A DNA stretch of 64,000 nucleotides from Cytospora piceicola (Eukaryota > Ascomycota > Sordariomycetes > Diaporthales > Cytosporaceae): assembly GCA_023375675.1 (NCBI GenBank), contig JALQBC010000001.1:1674001-1738000 (forward strand), in the 5' to 3' direction. The notes under the pieces were generated by a model. It did no database searches, was not told the origin of the DNA, and was given only the letters and a program-made list of their open reading frames with translations. The translations under genes and the position numbers were made by a program. Below, piece after piece: positions 1-10,938 of the stretch (its first letter is position 1; the number at the start of each line of letters is the position of its first letter).

Positions 1-1
1 C

Positions 2-571
2 GCGATCCCCGGCAGGGGGGACGACGGCGACGACCAGCCGCCGCAGAAGCAGAGCCCGCACGCCCGGGCCGAGGCCCTGCAGCTGCACATGGAGCAGCGG
101 GTCCTCGCGTCCGAGCCCCCGAAGCCCGCCGCCGGCAAGGGGCGGAGGCAGCAGGCCCCCGCGCCGAAGCCGTCCGGCGGCGCGGCGCTCATCGACGCCG
201 CGCGGCAGGCCTTCAGGTCGCACATCCGGGCGTACGCCACGCACGTCAAGGACGAGAGGCACGTGTTCGATATCCAGCAGCTGCACCTGGGCCACATCGC
301 CAAGAGCTACGGCCTGCGGGAGGCGCCGGGTGGTATCGGTGGCGGCACCCAGAGGAGGACGCACAAGGGCAAGATCGGAAGTGGGAGGACTTTTGCCACT
401 TCTGGTGCCTCGAGCGGTGCTGCTGGTGCTGTTGCTGGTGTCAAGAGGAAGGCTCGTGGCGACTCGGATGACGAGGGAGGTGTTTCGGCCGTGGACGAGG
501 AGGCTGCCAGGAGGAAGATGGAGCAGATGCTCAAGAAGATGAACGCGGCTAGTGAGTTCAACATTGCATAA
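2..571 (+). CDS. DBP7: ATP-dependent RNA helicase DBP7, C-terminal end (partial)
   Basis: This is the 3' end of a DEAD-box RNA helicase of the Dbp7/DDX31 family, which acts in the nucleolus on 60S ribosomal subunit assembly. The helicase core lies outside the window. Visible here is the conserved C-terminal region found after the second RecA domain in this family: the segment [20 protein letters not shown], then an [23 protein letters not shown] motif. A basic, Gly/Ser-rich tail with KRKAR follows, then an acidic stretch and an [15 protein letters not shown] helix. The frame is open from the first bases of the window, so the ATG at 89 is internal and is not the start. The stop is TAA at 569-571. 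The gene converges on the PPR gene. Family assignment is fairly secure, but the paralogue choice (Dbp7 rather than a related DEAD-box protein) rests on the tail alone. Confidence 0.8.
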   Translation, partial: AIPGRGDDGDDQPPQKQSPHARAEALQLHMEQRVLASEPPKPAAGKGRRQQAPAPKPSGGAALIDAARQAFRSHIRAYATHVKDERHVFDIQQLHLGHIAKSYGLREAPGGIGGGTQRRTHKGKIGSGRTFATSGASSGAAGAVAGVKRKARGDSDDEGGVSAVDEEAARRKMEQMLKKMNAASEFNIA

Positions 572-1601
572 ATATAATGGGTTGGGTTTTCGGGTGGTTT
601 TCGGTTGCGTATTTTACACCTCTCTTTCCTATCTCTATAGTTCTATACATGTAGGCAATAAACAGAAGAGATACCCGGTATTTCTCCACGTTATGTGATT
701 GTTAGTATTGTGCTGTTTATTCTACGCGATGTATTCCATCCACGTCATACCTTTCAGAACCTCTCAGTGCATGGCATCGCTCGACGGCAAGGAAGATAAC
801 GCATGAAGCCTAGACATTAGGAGCCTCTGGCACAACAAAACACAAGGCACGTGCTAAGGATCGAACGATAGTTTCTTGTAGACCATGTTCTTGACATTAT
901 AAACGTCTAAGAGGGGTATTGTGATACACAAGCGACATTCCTATCCAGCCATCATCACTCATACAATACATAAACCGGTCTATGTCTGTACCGATGATGA
1001 CCGCCCGACCGACCGCCCGACCGTCCAACCGACCGACGTTCCCAAACCCCCCCCTATTCCGTTCGTTGTCGCTTGGTAAAGTATGTCCATATTCTTTTTC
1101 GCCGCCAGGATATGCAGAGTGGAGATTGGTCTATATGTTGCAACAGCAACAAGATGCAGGAAGATAGATGCTTCGACTGCTCGTGAACAAGATAAAGAAA
1201 AAGATTTCGGAAACCCGCAAGACAAAATCCCCTTTGCCCGGATTTCCCATTGCCGACCTTCCCGTGTCCGGTCCCATCCGATACCGTCCCTTGTGATCGC
1301 TCCGGGACCACGAGTCCAGCCCTCGATGTTCCCCTTAGCCAGCATGCCTCTGTAGGCGCGTCCAGTATGACACCGATAAAGAACTTTTTTTTTGCAAACC
1401 CGACCAACGCCCGCTACCCAGAAGACATAGAAATACAAGTGCCAAACCGGATACGACCACTTCATGCCGACCTCCCGGTCTTACAAGACCCCTTTCATAC
1501 ATGCTTGTTTCGCACACCGTATCACGGATGGGGTATCAAACAAGACAACAGCGAATTAGAGGCTCGACACAAAAGAAACAAAACAAGAACAACTTGAAAG
1601 T
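572..1601. other. Intergenic region between convergent genes
   Basis: About 1 kb lies between the DBP7 and PPR stop codons. It should hold both 3' UTRs; an AATAAA-like string (caataaacag) sits near 657-666, shortly after DBP7. The open frames on both strands here are short and mutually overlapping, and none looks conserved. I see no RNA gene. Confidence 0.5.
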
Positions 1602-4600
1602 TCACATAGCCACAGCAGCCGGCTCCTGCTCACTGCCAAGTAGTTCCACGACCTTGGTCACAACAGCACCGGGGTAGCCCCGGCCCATCATCTCCGTCAC
1701 AACGCCCTGCGCCTTTTCTCGTTGCTCAACAGCAAGGTACGCTCGTGTCATAGCCTCATAAGTGCTCGGCTCGCGACGGTCACGGCCAACAGCTCCGTAG
1801 ATGTCCTCGGCGCGAGAAATCTTGCCTTCTGAAGCCCAACCGTGAATGAGCGTATTGGCGATATAAGGTGTCAGATCGACCTTGCGGCGGCGCATCTCCA
1901 TAAGAAGCGGCTCGGTATCGGCGACACAGTGGTTGGCAACCATACTCTCGAAGATGGCTTGGAACAGGCCCGCAGAAGCAGTGATGGTGGGGTCATTGAT
2001 CACGCTGTCAAATGTCTTGCGGGCGGCCGCCATGTCGTGCAGCACACAGCCGCGAGCGTGGATTAGGGAGGCATAGTGCACGGGTTCAGGCTTGCCACCA
2101 CTGGCGCGGATGCGTTCCAGCACAGCCTCGGCAGCTTTCATATCCACGGGCTCCAGGGTAGCGTGAGTGTCAACCAGTAGCTTGTATGTGTGGGCAGTGG
2201 GAACAATGTCCTTGGCCTGCATACGAGAGTAGTATGCAAGGACCTTTGACTTGTCGCGCTTAGTGGTCAAGAAGAACTGCATCATGCTGTTGTACGGCGC
2301 AGGACGAGCCTTATAGTTGGGCATAGCCTCCATCTCGTCAAACAGCTCCTCGGCAAACTTCTCGTCGGACACACGGCACAAGGCGTTGACAATGGTACCG
2401 TACGTGACCGAGGTCGGCTTGATACCCAGAGCGCGCATCTCAGCAAAGTAGAATAAGCAGTCATCGATGCGTCGAGCCTTGCCCAGCTTGCCGATCAGAG
2501 CGTTGTACAAAAAGGAGCTGGGTTCGACACCCTCCGCCTTGGCCCGCTGAAAGATCTGGACGGCCTCAGACGCCTCATCGAACGTCTTGGTAGACTCCTT
2601 GAGGGTGGTGATGTACAATCCAAAAGTGTTGGCAGAGGGAGTTGCACCCATAAGCAAAAGCTCCTGGTGGTATTGCTCGGCCTGGCTTCTCCGACCCAAG
2701 TTCAAGCAAGCACCAACCATCGCGTCCAGAATTGATGACCAGCCATAACGAACCATAGCGTACTGAGGCAACAGCGGGACGTCAATTCGCGCCGCGTTCA
2801 GAATGTCGTTGCAAAGATCGAACTTGCCCTCGCGGGCGGCACCCGAGATGAGCTTGGCGTAGGTGATGTACCGAGGGTGGCGACCAGCTCGGCGAATACT
2901 ACGGAACCTGGCGAGAGCATCGTTGAGCTTGGGGCCTCTGCGGCCATGAGCACCCTCAAGCTCATCAGAAATGAGCGAGGAGCCCTTGAAGTCGGTGTTG
3001 TGCGCGTAGGGATCGAAGGTGTCCTCGTAGCTGGAGACAGGCGTAGCTGAATAGAACGGAGAGGTGGCAAGACTTGGCGTGTGTGCTGATGTTTGCGATG
3101 CCAGCTCTCGAGGGTCAACTATGCTTCGAGCAGTCATGTAACGAGCCACAAAGTCAACACCTTCCTCGACTTCAGCTGCCAAGTGAGCGTCATCAGGCCT
3201 GGATTGTCGTATCCGATGGAACATCGTCTCAGACTCATTCAAGCCGTCAACAACCTGTCCAGAACCAATCAAAGCAACGGCAAACATAGCTGTTGGCTCG
3301 ATAAAGGAGGAGTCCACAACGGTCTGGGGGCTGTTGAGAACTTGCCAGTAGCGCCAAGCATCCACCACATTTCCGTCACGCACGCTGAGTGCCAAAAGAG
3401 CCATTGCAGGTGTAGCAACCTCAACGGAATTTATTGGCAGGGTGGCGAATGCAGCAGCTGCAGTGTGCTTATCACCGCTGTCAGCCGCCGCCAGTGCAAG
3501 ATCGGCCATGATCTGAGGACGAGCCTCACTGTCGATACCCTGAGCCCACCGGAAGGCTTCCTGGTAGATACCTCGGTGGACAAAGCCCTTGACAAAGCCA
3601 AGGTTGATAACGGCATCCTTGAGGTCTGCTGCACGGATGCCATATTCTTGAGAGATCCTCTGGTAGAATTTCATGGCACCATCAAGCTTGTCCGAGACGA
3701 CATAAGCGTTGATGACAGAAGCATATACTTGTGCGTCCAGACGATCGTTCAAGGTCGCCTGGCCATTGTCGTTAGAAATAGCGAGGGTCCTGTACTCGTT
3801 GTAACACTCAACAGCACTGACAAGGTCTCCGCAGTTGGCGAAAGCCGTTATCATTGCCGGGAATGTGGCCGCGAATGGGACGGACTTGTTGGTCTCCATG
3901 TGCTCGTAGAGGTGCAACATGTCAGATACACGACCCGACTGGGCGCATGCCGAAATGAGCTGGTGGTAAGTCTCGGGTGAGTACACATCCCTCTGCGAAG
4001 TAACCGAGTTCCTAAAAAGCTTGATGGCCAAGTCGAGCCGGTCATCCTCAGAGAGAATGGCATGCTCAAGCTCGGAAGAAGCAAGCATGAACTTGCCCGG
4101 CTCCTCCATGCCGCCATACCGAGCGCGCTTATCCTCAAGTCTCTTCTTAAGAGAGGAAACCTCCAGTGAGCGGGCAGCCAGGAGACCAACCAAGATGTTG
4201 TATGTGTCGCTGTCAGGCACCACCTTTCGGCGCATCATGTCGCTGTAGACGTCAAGTGCTTTAGAGACAACCTCAATCTTCTCGGCCGGGAGGTGAATGG
4301 CGGCCATGAGGAGAGCATTGTAGGAAGTCGCTAGGGGCCGGATGCTGGCGACCAACATGGCCTCGAAGACAGCAGGAATCTCGGCATAACGACCGGCCTC
4401 GGAAAGCTTGGTAAGATGGTTGGCATAGCTCTGGGCTTGGGAATCGACAGGCGGCGTGGCAGAACGGGCGACGCTTGCGGGCGTGCGAAGTCGCGATACA
4501 GGCTCGGAGACTTTCTCGGGTCGGGGCGTGGGTAACCTCGCTGATAGGGCATCGTCCTCTAATACTGCCTCCAGATGTTTCCGGGATTCGATCTCGTGAA

Positions 4601-5123
4601 CAAGAGCAGCATCGATGTGGGCCAGTGCAGCCTGTTCCACCTCGGAGAAGCCAGGCTCGCTGACACCATCCTGGCTTACAACGTGCGCCTCGGGCGCCTC
4701 TGTAGTCCGTGTCTCAGCGCCGCGTAGAATGGAAGCTGGCGAGGGCTTCCACTCTATACGGTCCTGGAATTGGAACTGGACCCACTCATTGTCCTCTTCT
4801 TCGCCGGCCTCCTTGTTTTGCAAATGCTCAAAGTAGGCATCTAAACCGCCATGACTGCTAGGAAGCTTCTCGTGGCGGTGCTCGACAGGGAGGCTAGAGG
4901 ACTGATGCGAGCCAGTGTGGAAGGCATTTTGGAGCTGCTGAAGGCGACCGAGATGGGTTGTGGTCTGGCGTTTCCGGGCCGCAAACGACGGCCGGTTCTG
5001 GGGGTTTAGAACATGAGGATGGGCGGCAGCTACGACCGACTGTGCGTAGCCGTGGGTGAAGGATTTGGTGAACCCAGAACGGATGAAGTTCGTGTATAGG
5101 TTGTTGTAGATAGAACCAGGCAT
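1602..5123 (-). CDS. Large pentatricopeptide repeat (PPR) protein, probably mitochondrial
   Basis: A single uninterrupted frame encodes 1173 residues. Residues 1-70 are rich in Arg, Ser, His and aromatic residues with few acidic ones, like a mitochondrial presequence (RSGFTKSFTHGYAQSVV, then FAARKRQTTTHLGRLQQLQNAF). An acidic, Pro-rich linker follows to about residue 240. From there on there are many degenerate 35-residue helical repeats of PPR type, for example SYNALLMAAIHL, DTYNILVGLLAARS, SVTYGTIVNALCRVSDEKFA, APYNSMMQFFLTTKRD and HTYKLLVDTHATLEP. PPR proteins bind organelle RNA one base per repeat and control its stability, splicing or translation. The architecture recalls large fungal PPR proteins such as Neurospora CYA-5/yeast Pet309, but this is by general resemblance only and no symbol is assigned. 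No intron is needed. The start is the first ATG, and the stop is TGA at 1602-1604. Confidence 0.85.
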   Translation of the reverse strand: MPGSIYNNLYTNFIRSGFTKSFTHGYAQSVVAAAHPHVLNPQNRPSFAARKRQTTTHLGRLQQLQNAFHTGSHQSSSLPVEHRHEKLPSSHGGLDAYFEHLQNKEAGEEEDNEWVQFQFQDRIEWKPSPASILRGAETRTTEAPEAHVVSQDGVSEPGFSEVEQAALAHIDAALVHEIESRKHLEAVLEDDALSARLPTPRPEKVSEPVSRLRTPASVARSATPPVDSQAQSYANHLTKLSEAGRYAEIPAVFEAMLVASIRPLATSYNALLMAAIHLPAEKIEVVSKALDVYSDMMRRKVVPDSDTYNILVGLLAARSLEVSSLKKRLEDKRARYGGMEEPGKFMLASSELEHAILSEDDRLDLAIKLFRNSVTSQRDVYSPETYHQLISACAQSGRVSDMLHLYEHMETNKSVPFAATFPAMITAFANCGDLVSAVECYNEYRTLAISNDNGQATLNDRLDAQVYASVINAYVVSDKLDGAMKFYQRISQEYGIRAADLKDAVINLGFVKGFVHRGIYQEAFRWAQGIDSEARPQIMADLALAAADSGDKHTAAAAFATLPINSVEVATPAMALLALSVRDGNVVDAWRYWQVLNSPQTVVDSSFIEPTAMFAVALIGSGQVVDGLNESETMFHRIRQSRPDDAHLAAEVEEGVDFVARYMTARSIVDPRELASQTSAHTPSLATSPFYSATPVSSYEDTFDPYAHNTDFKGSSLISDELEGAHGRRGPKLNDALARFRSIRRAGRHPRYITYAKLISGAAREGKFDLCNDILNAARIDVPLLPQYAMVRYGWSSILDAMVGACLNLGRRSQAEQYHQELLLMGATPSANTFGLYITTLKESTKTFDEASEAVQIFQRAKAEGVEPSSFLYNALIGKLGKARRIDDCLFYFAEMRALGIKPTSVTYGTIVNALCRVSDEKFAEELFDEMEAMPNYKARPAPYNSMMQFFLTTKRDKSKVLAYYSRMQAKDIVPTAHTYKLLVDTHATLEPVDMKAAEAVLERIRASGGKPEPVHYASLIHARGCVLHDMAAARKTFDSVINDPTITASAGLFQAIFESMVANHCVADTEPLLMEMRRRKVDLTPYIANTLIHGWASEGKISRAEDIYGAVGRDRREPSTYEAMTRAYLAVEQREKAQGVVTEMMGRGYPGAVVTKVVELLGSEQEPAAVAM

Positions 5124-5947
5124 TTAGGTGACGCCTTTATGGAGGGGGGACTGTATAGTTGGGCATTGGAGTCAGTAGGTTGTAGGTTGGTGTACGCGAC
5201 TCGTGAACAAGGAAGCAGTTGACTTGGTGTAGAAGCGCAAGATGTTTGCCTCGGTGAAGGTATTAGCTACTTACTTTTAAGAGAAGGTGAATGCGCAACT
5301 GCAGGTTCATTTGACGCCACTGAAGACATCAAACAAACGCGCGATTCAAATAAAACGAACTGTATCCTTGGAAATATTCAAGAAGTGAATGTGGTGAGAG
5401 AAAGAAAGCGTATGGGGAGGCGTGTGGGAGGAGAGAAGAATGGAGGTTGATATGCCTGGTTGCTTGCTTGCTCGCTCATTTCTCGAATCCCGCATAAGCC
5501 TGTGAACGCGAATTCCCTCTGATGGACGAGTCACACATTCAATCGGTACTCGCTTCCTTCCCAAAATGCCAAAACCCTGCTGGCGGGGGTGAGGGCGCAG
5601 TAAGTGTGGGACTTCCCGGGACTAAGGCTATGGTTTTATTGGCCACATGAAAACGAACCGGGAAGGGCCTTCAGGGCAGACCCAGTATTCTACACGGGCT
5701 GTCAGGGTTGTATACAGTTGCACAGGGACCCCAACGCCCTGGACTTTACGGACTTTACTAGGGGACCGGCTGAAAAGCCCTCAGGCCCTGTATCCTAGGT
5801 GGAGGTTGGCAGAAGGCTAATTGTTGCCACCAGAAAGAATCATCGAGAACAAAAGGGAAGACGCTACGGGCATTTGGAATTAGCCATCAGTCATTTGGTG
5901 TGTTGTGGGTTCATACACCTTTGAGATTTTACCAGACCCACGAAAAA

Positions 5948-5990
5948 AGAGAGAGAGAGAGAGAAATAGAAAGACAGAGAGAGAAGAGAA
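5948..5990. repeat. GA-rich microsatellite
   Basis: The tract consists of alternating GA dinucleotides interrupted by short A-rich steps. It is a simple-sequence repeat in the PPR/ERG8 intergenic region. Confidence 0.8.
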
Positions 5991-6074
5991 ATGTACGTTG
6001 GTACGGCAGCAAAGTCTGCAAAAGGTGATATCGGTGTAAGTGAAGGATGGTCATCCAACCCTGCCACCACCATC

Positions 6075-6116
6075 ATCACCCTCACCCTCACCCTCACCCT
6101 CAATCTCAATCTCAAC
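6075..6116 (+). repeat. Hexanucleotide repeat CACCCT, degenerating to CAATCT
   Basis: About four tandem CACCCT units are followed by two CAATCT variants. The unit is not the telomeric CCCTAA, so this is a microsatellite rather than interstitial telomere sequence. Confidence 0.8.
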
Positions 6117-6682
6117 CACAATTTCATGTTTTACCCCCGGAGACCACTCTCCTATGACTGATCAGCATATCTGCATATGCGGCCTGGGGGACCCCTTCCC
6201 TTTCCTCACAACAGGTATTATCAATCAAGAGATCTTCAGCTCAGAGCTGTCAGGCTGCCACACCTTTGCATGGATTCCAAATGTCCATGACGACGGATGA
6301 AGGCTCACTGACAGCCTAGAGTCCGAGGCAAACGGGCAAACGGGCAAACGGAACCTTCGGACGCCCTTACTATGATGAGGTCCAATTATCCTAGTGAAGA
6401 AAAGAAGCCGGCTCTAGTAACAAAGTCACTCACTTACAACGTCGGTACATGGGCTTCCCGGTGTCCACATGTCCCATCATACCCGGTCTGTGGCTGACCA
6501 AGCCTGTCAAGTCGGCTCTATTTCCCATTGGCCCGCTGGATTTTGTGGTTGTCTTGACCCTGTCCCAGGAAGAAGCCGGAAGCCCAAGGCTGCCTCGTTA
6601 CGTGTGCCTCGTCCAGGCTGCCAGGACAAGTAACCAACTTGAACAATAGTCCCGTCCACGGGTCTGCTTCGTTAAACCCAAG

Positions 6683-6709
6683 ATGCTGCAAATGCTGCAA
6701 ATGCTGCAA
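6683..6709 (+). repeat. Three tandem copies of a 9-bp unit (ATGCTGCAA)
   Basis: Three perfect head-to-tail copies of ATGCTGCAA are seen. This is a minisatellite in noncoding DNA. Confidence 0.85.
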
Positions 6710-7736
6710 ATGTAAAGGATCGTTCTGTGTTATGTACCACAGTATGCACGGGTTGCATCATCACATGGATCCTGCGACGAGAACTACTCGCCGTGGCAGG
6801 CGTGGTTTGCAGCCCGGGTGTCTTTAAATCGGGCCCCAATTGCGACGGAGCGGGATCTCATATCTATCCGTCTGACCCAGCTCGACTCCGGGTAAACATC
6901 TGTGTGAAGGTGAATTGTCCGCCCCGAGACCGGGCCCGAGCCCGAATCCGCATACCGAAACATCACGCTCTTTTACGGAGATTGATCAATTATGAGCCAT
7001 ATGACGTTTTCGACCAACGGTCTTGATCTTATCAGATCTGTGAGCCAGGAGATTATGACACCCAAACCACACGGTCTCGCACCCAAAAGGATGACATCCT
7101 CCAATAATCCATCCACACAGTTTTTCGTTACGATGTCAGTGTGCCCCCTTACCAATCTTGTTTGTCGAGGATATGACATGCAGCCTGTCATCAGGACATC
7201 AAATCACTCAGGTGCTTCTGCCTCTATCCAGGTCGTGAAGTAGGTGGCTCAAAACTTGAACTGTAGCGCGTTCATCCCGTAATGTTTGGACACTTCGCAT
7301 GTCGACCGAGAGCCGAAAAGTTGGACGCGATACACAGTACAATGTTGCTGCCAGGGTTAGGGTTGAGGCTGCCACATGTCACCTTTCACAGCTGAACTTT
7401 GGTCGTTCAGCCTGCTAAATTACGACCTCAATTGATGTTTGTCTCGAGGTTCGACAACCATTGTGAGGCGGTCAGCATCTCGTCAGTGTGATCTCACTGC
7501 CGAGTACAGCAATCAACCTGCTGTGGGTTTTCTTGATCCTGCACCCCCGCCAAACCTACATCAAAAAGGTCCAACATCTTTTTACTCGAGAGATGAAGAC
7601 GTCGAGAAAATAAGGGGGGAAACATCGTCCATTGATCACACGAATCAATCGCACGGGAAGCTGCCCCGCCTTTTTGCGAAGCTGCTCCCCTGAGCTCCAG
7701 ATGCCTTTCCTCAAGTGTGGTTGTGCCTGTCGTGTC

Positions 7737-7764
7737 CTGTGCCTTGTGCCTTGTGCCTTGTGCC
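7737..7764 (+). repeat. Tandem 7-bp unit (TTGTGCC), four copies
   Basis: There are four tandem 7-mers, the first being the variant CTGTGCC. The repeat lies about 250 bp upstream of the ERG8 start and is noncoding as far as can be seen. Confidence 0.85.
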
Positions 7765-8018
7765 TGAAGATCCCATCTATGTCATCAACCCCTAATAGAG
7801 CTCTCCTACATACTAGTAAATGAGCATCCAGGAACATCACCACTTTCGTCATTGAAGTGTAAAAAAATCCAAAAGTCACATACCATCAGAGAGTCCCAAG
7901 GGAAAAAATACTCCCCTCCCTGCCCCCGGGCACTCCATACAAAACCGTCCGTTCCCGCTACCGCTCTCCCTCCTCACCTTTCCGTCTCTCCCGGAGGTTT
8001 GCCCCTCCGTTTCCAGCC

Positions 8019-9606
8019 ATGTCCGATAACCCCCCGACCGCCGTCTCCGCCCCCGGCAAGGTCCTCCTCGCCGGCGGGTACCTCGTCACCGACCGGGACT
8101 ACACGGGACTCGTCTTCGGCCTCGACGCCCGCATCAACGTCGTCGCCCAGCGCATCCCCACCTCCCAGGGCGTCCAGCTGAGCGAGATTGTCGTCGAGAG
8201 CCCCCAGTTTGTCGGCGGCACCTGGCGATATGGCTACCATCTGGCCCCTGAGGACGGCGGAATCACCGTCACCCAGCTCCAGATGTAAGTGAAGCTTCTC
8301 CAGAACGTACTCACAGTTTTACCCGACTTTCTCTCCTGCCTTCTCATCACGTAACCTGATCATGTCCCCTCGGTCCTTCGTGCAGTCTATCAACTAGCAT
8401 GAGTGGATAATCCTAGGCTGGCCTTACCGCCTCCCTTCTTGCATCAGTCCGTTCTCACTATAGTCTCACCCTCGAACGCTCACTCAGGTCATCTCTACAA
8501 ACACAAACACCTTGTCTCATCTGAACTAACGTCCCACCATCAGCGGCTCATCATACGATCCCAACCCCTTCATCGAGACAACCCTGACCTACGCCCTGAC
8601 CTACATCTCCCGCGTGGCCCACCAGCGGCCCTCCCACAGCTTCAAGCCCGCCCGGCTCACCATCCTCGCCGACACGGACTACTACTCCGCCCCCACGGAG
8701 ACCGCCGCCGCCGCCGGGCGGTTCGTCCCCTTCGGGACCACCCTCAAGGCCGCCAAGAAGACCGGCCTCGGCTCCTCCGCCGCGCTCGTGACGGCCCTCA
8801 CCGCGGCCCTGCTCTCGCACTACCTCCCGGCCAGCCACTGCGACCTCGCCACCGACCGGGGGCGCGCCATCCTGCACAACCTCGCCCAGACGGCCCACTG
8901 CCGCGCCCAGGGCAAGATCGGCTCCGGCTTCGACGTCGCCGCCGCCGTCTACGGGTCCTGCCTGTACCGCCGGTTCAGCCCCGCCGTGCTCGACGCCGTG
9001 CCGCAGCCCGGCCGGCCCGGCTTCTCCGCCGGGCTGGAGGAGGCCGTCGGCGGGGCGGGCTGGGACGCCGACGTCCGGAAGGACAGGGTGGCGCTCCCCG
9101 GGGGCGTGGCCGTGCGCATGGTCGACGTCGAGTGTGGGTCCCAGACGGTCAGCATGGTCAAGGCCGTCAACGCGTGGCGCGACAGGGACCCGGCCGGCGC
9201 CAAGGGGCTCTGGGAGGCGCTGCAGGCACGGAACGAGGAGCTCGCCGGGGTTCTGGCGGGTGGCAGGGTGGAGGAGCTCCCGAGGGCGCTGCAGGCGAGC
9301 AGGGAGCTTGTGCGCAGGATGGGCTCCGAGAGCGGCGTCCCGATAGAGCCGGAATCGCAGACGGAGCTTATTGATGCGTTGACGGGGCTCGAGGGTGTTT
9401 TCGGTGGTGTGGTCCCCGGAGCGGGTGGGTTTGACGCTGTTGCGATTTTGGTAAAGGACGATGGAGAGACGCTCAAGAGGGTCGATGAGTTCCTGAAGGG
9501 GTGGTCCGAGAAGAAGAAGGACAGCAGGGTCAAGTTGCTTGGCGTCAAGGGCGAGCTGGAGGGCGTAAGGACGGAGAAGCTTGATGAGTTCGACGGGTGG
9601 CTGTGA
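8019..9606 (+). CDS. ERG8: Phosphomevalonate kinase ERG8 (two exons)
   Basis: This GHMP-family kinase converts mevalonate 5-phosphate to the diphosphate in the isoprenoid/ergosterol pathway. Exon 1 is 8019-8284 and exon 2 is 8544-9606. The 259-bp intron starts GTAAGT and ends with a CTAAC branch site and CAG, joining codon AT|C. The spliced protein is 442 residues, close to the 451 of yeast Erg8. The N-terminal substrate motif APGKVLLAGGYLVTD lies at residues 11-25. The glycine-rich ATP-binding GHMP motif 2, KKTGLGSSAALVTAL, is near residue 165. The C-terminal GHMP motif is seen as GVVPGAGGFDAVAIL near residue 380. The gene is very GC-rich, which produces long spurious frames on both strands of exon 2. 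It is convergent with the CRIB-like gene. Identification is confident. Confidence 0.9.
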
Positions 9607-10321
9607 TGTTGAGTGGTTGGTGTTTTTTTTGTGGTTTTTGTTTTTTGGCTGTCCGTCCACCCTTGCTTTCTTCCAATTTCGGCTTCAAAACTAGATTCTC
9701 GTCTACACACACGTATATGTACAAGAGAGAAAGAGCGGAGGCATTGTCTGATGTACTGATGACATTGTTGATTGATTCTTTTGATACTACCTGATGAGCT
9801 ACGTTGCCTGTGCTGACCAGCCCCGTGGATGCAAATAAGATGATGTTCCTACAGTAATTCCCGAAGATTTCCTAAAGGGCCCGATGATGCCAAAAATGGT
9901 GTCCCGGTATCAGGATGCCGATCCATAAAAGAGTGGAAGAAACAGATGATTCTCTCCGTCCCTGTTCCGCTTCCGACACCGCGTGATGATGATACCCTCC
10001 TCTCTGAGCTTAAAACTCCGTTGACAGGTTGATGGATTGTTGTTGTGATTGTGTCGGGATGCCCTCTTCTCTTTTCGAGTCTTCTCTCCCCAGCCGATTC
10101 CAAGTTGTGACCAACTACGCCCGATCCCTTTTGCGGATTGATCATACAACAGCAAATGCAGGGCTGTGTTGGTCGCATCCCACCCCAAGTTAATCATACT
10201 GCCTGTCTCAAAAATGAAGACAACCAATCTACTCCCCCTCCCAAAATGATGCCATTGGTACACGTCCAGCGTAGTCCGCCAGACAAAAAAAATAGAGATG
10301 CCACAGGGGGGTAGCGCGGAT
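9607..10321. other. Intergenic region between convergent ERG8 and CRIB-like gene
   Basis: About 715 bp should contain both 3' UTRs. The minus-strand open frames here overlap the 3' end of the neighbouring gene out of frame and show no recognisable family. Nothing else is apparent. Confidence 0.5.
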
Positions 10322-10938
10322 TCACATTGACTTCCTGGCCTCGAAGTCGCTGCCCGAGGAGGCTGTGGTGTAGATGCTCGCGGGGCCCAGCTGCGAGACA
10401 GAGTCCTCGGTGGCAAAGGACCGAGTGATACTTGGCCGAGAGGCCGTTAGAGGTGAGGAGGTCAGGCCGCGGTAGTTGGCGCGGGTCTTGTTGGGCCTGG
10501 GTGGCTTCTGCGAGGATTCGAGCTGTGCGTCTATGGTGACGAAGCGGCTGGCAATGGCCTTCTCGCGGAGTACGTTGACCCTGTTTTATCTTGTCAGAAC
10601 GGAGCTCTTTGTCTGAGCATCGAGTCTGGCTGTTGTAATCCATGTTTGAGGCCGACAGAGTGGCTAGAGCCAGAAGAGGGTTGGACTGAGAGGAGAACGT
10701 ACTCATCGTCAGTAACACCGGGGAGCTTGGTCGCCACATGTTTGAAGCCAAAGGGCTCAGACTACAGTAAGGTATTGTTAACCATCTCATATCCCTCACA
10801 ACTCCCATACATGGTTGGCGGACTTACAATCTGGATCGAACGCCTCTTGGCCTTCTGATTCAGGCGGCGGTTGACGAAGGTCTGAGCACGACCCTGTGCA
10901 CGAGCGAAGCGCGACTTGACGTAAGCGCAGATATGCAT
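10322..10938 (-). CDS. Small protein with CRIB-like (Cdc42/Rac-binding) motif, three exons
   Basis: The proposed exons, in transcription order, are 10938-10828, 10761-10703 and 10580-10322. The introns start GTAAGT and GTACGT and end in TAG and CAG; the spliced product is 142 residues. Residues 1-36 are strongly basic (RFARAQGRAQTFVNRRLNQK, then KRRS). Directly after comes ISEPFGFKHV at residues 37-46, which fits the first half of the CRIB consensus I-S-x-P-x(2-4)-F-x-H. The typical H-V-G that follows is replaced by ATKLPGV. A helix-like TDDEVNVLREKAIASRF and a Ser/Thr-rich tail ending FEARKSM follow. CRIB motifs bind GTP-loaded Cdc42/Rac, and adjacent basic clusters often bind membrane phosphoinositides. 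Function is inferred from this motif only. I do not recognise the whole protein. The frame stays open upstream of the chosen ATG but looks like leader sequence. Confidence 0.6.

Larger units (their letters stand above)
5124..8018. other. Long intergenic region between divergent PPR and ERG8 genes
   Basis: This 2.9-kb stretch separates the starts of the PPR gene (minus) and ERG8 (plus). It must contain both promoters. It is unusually rich in short tandem repeats (GA-rich tract, CACCCT, a 9-bp unit and a 7-bp unit, listed separately). The open frames here are below about 110 codons, overlap one another and show no family motif or good coding character. I see no tRNA or rRNA. A small unannotated gene or noncoding transcript cannot be excluded. 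Confidence 0.5.

Noticed and set aside
3093..3980. 295-codon plus-strand frame inside the PPR gene
   Set aside because: It is antisense to the strongly coding PPR frame, has no family motif and has poor composition.
6075..6116. Interstitial telomere repeat
   Set aside because: The unit is CACCCT/CAATCT, not CCCTAA.
8403..9660. Long open frames overlapping ERG8 exon 2 (369 codons on the minus strand, 323 on the plus strand)
   Set aside because: They are by-products of very GC-rich coding sequence. Their composition is Arg/Gly/Ala-rich without motifs, while the ERG8 frame carries all GHMP kinase motifs.
9849..10416. Minus-strand ORFs downstream of the CRIB-like gene
   Set aside because: They overlap the last exon out of frame and show no family signal; they are treated as 3' UTR and intergenic DNA.
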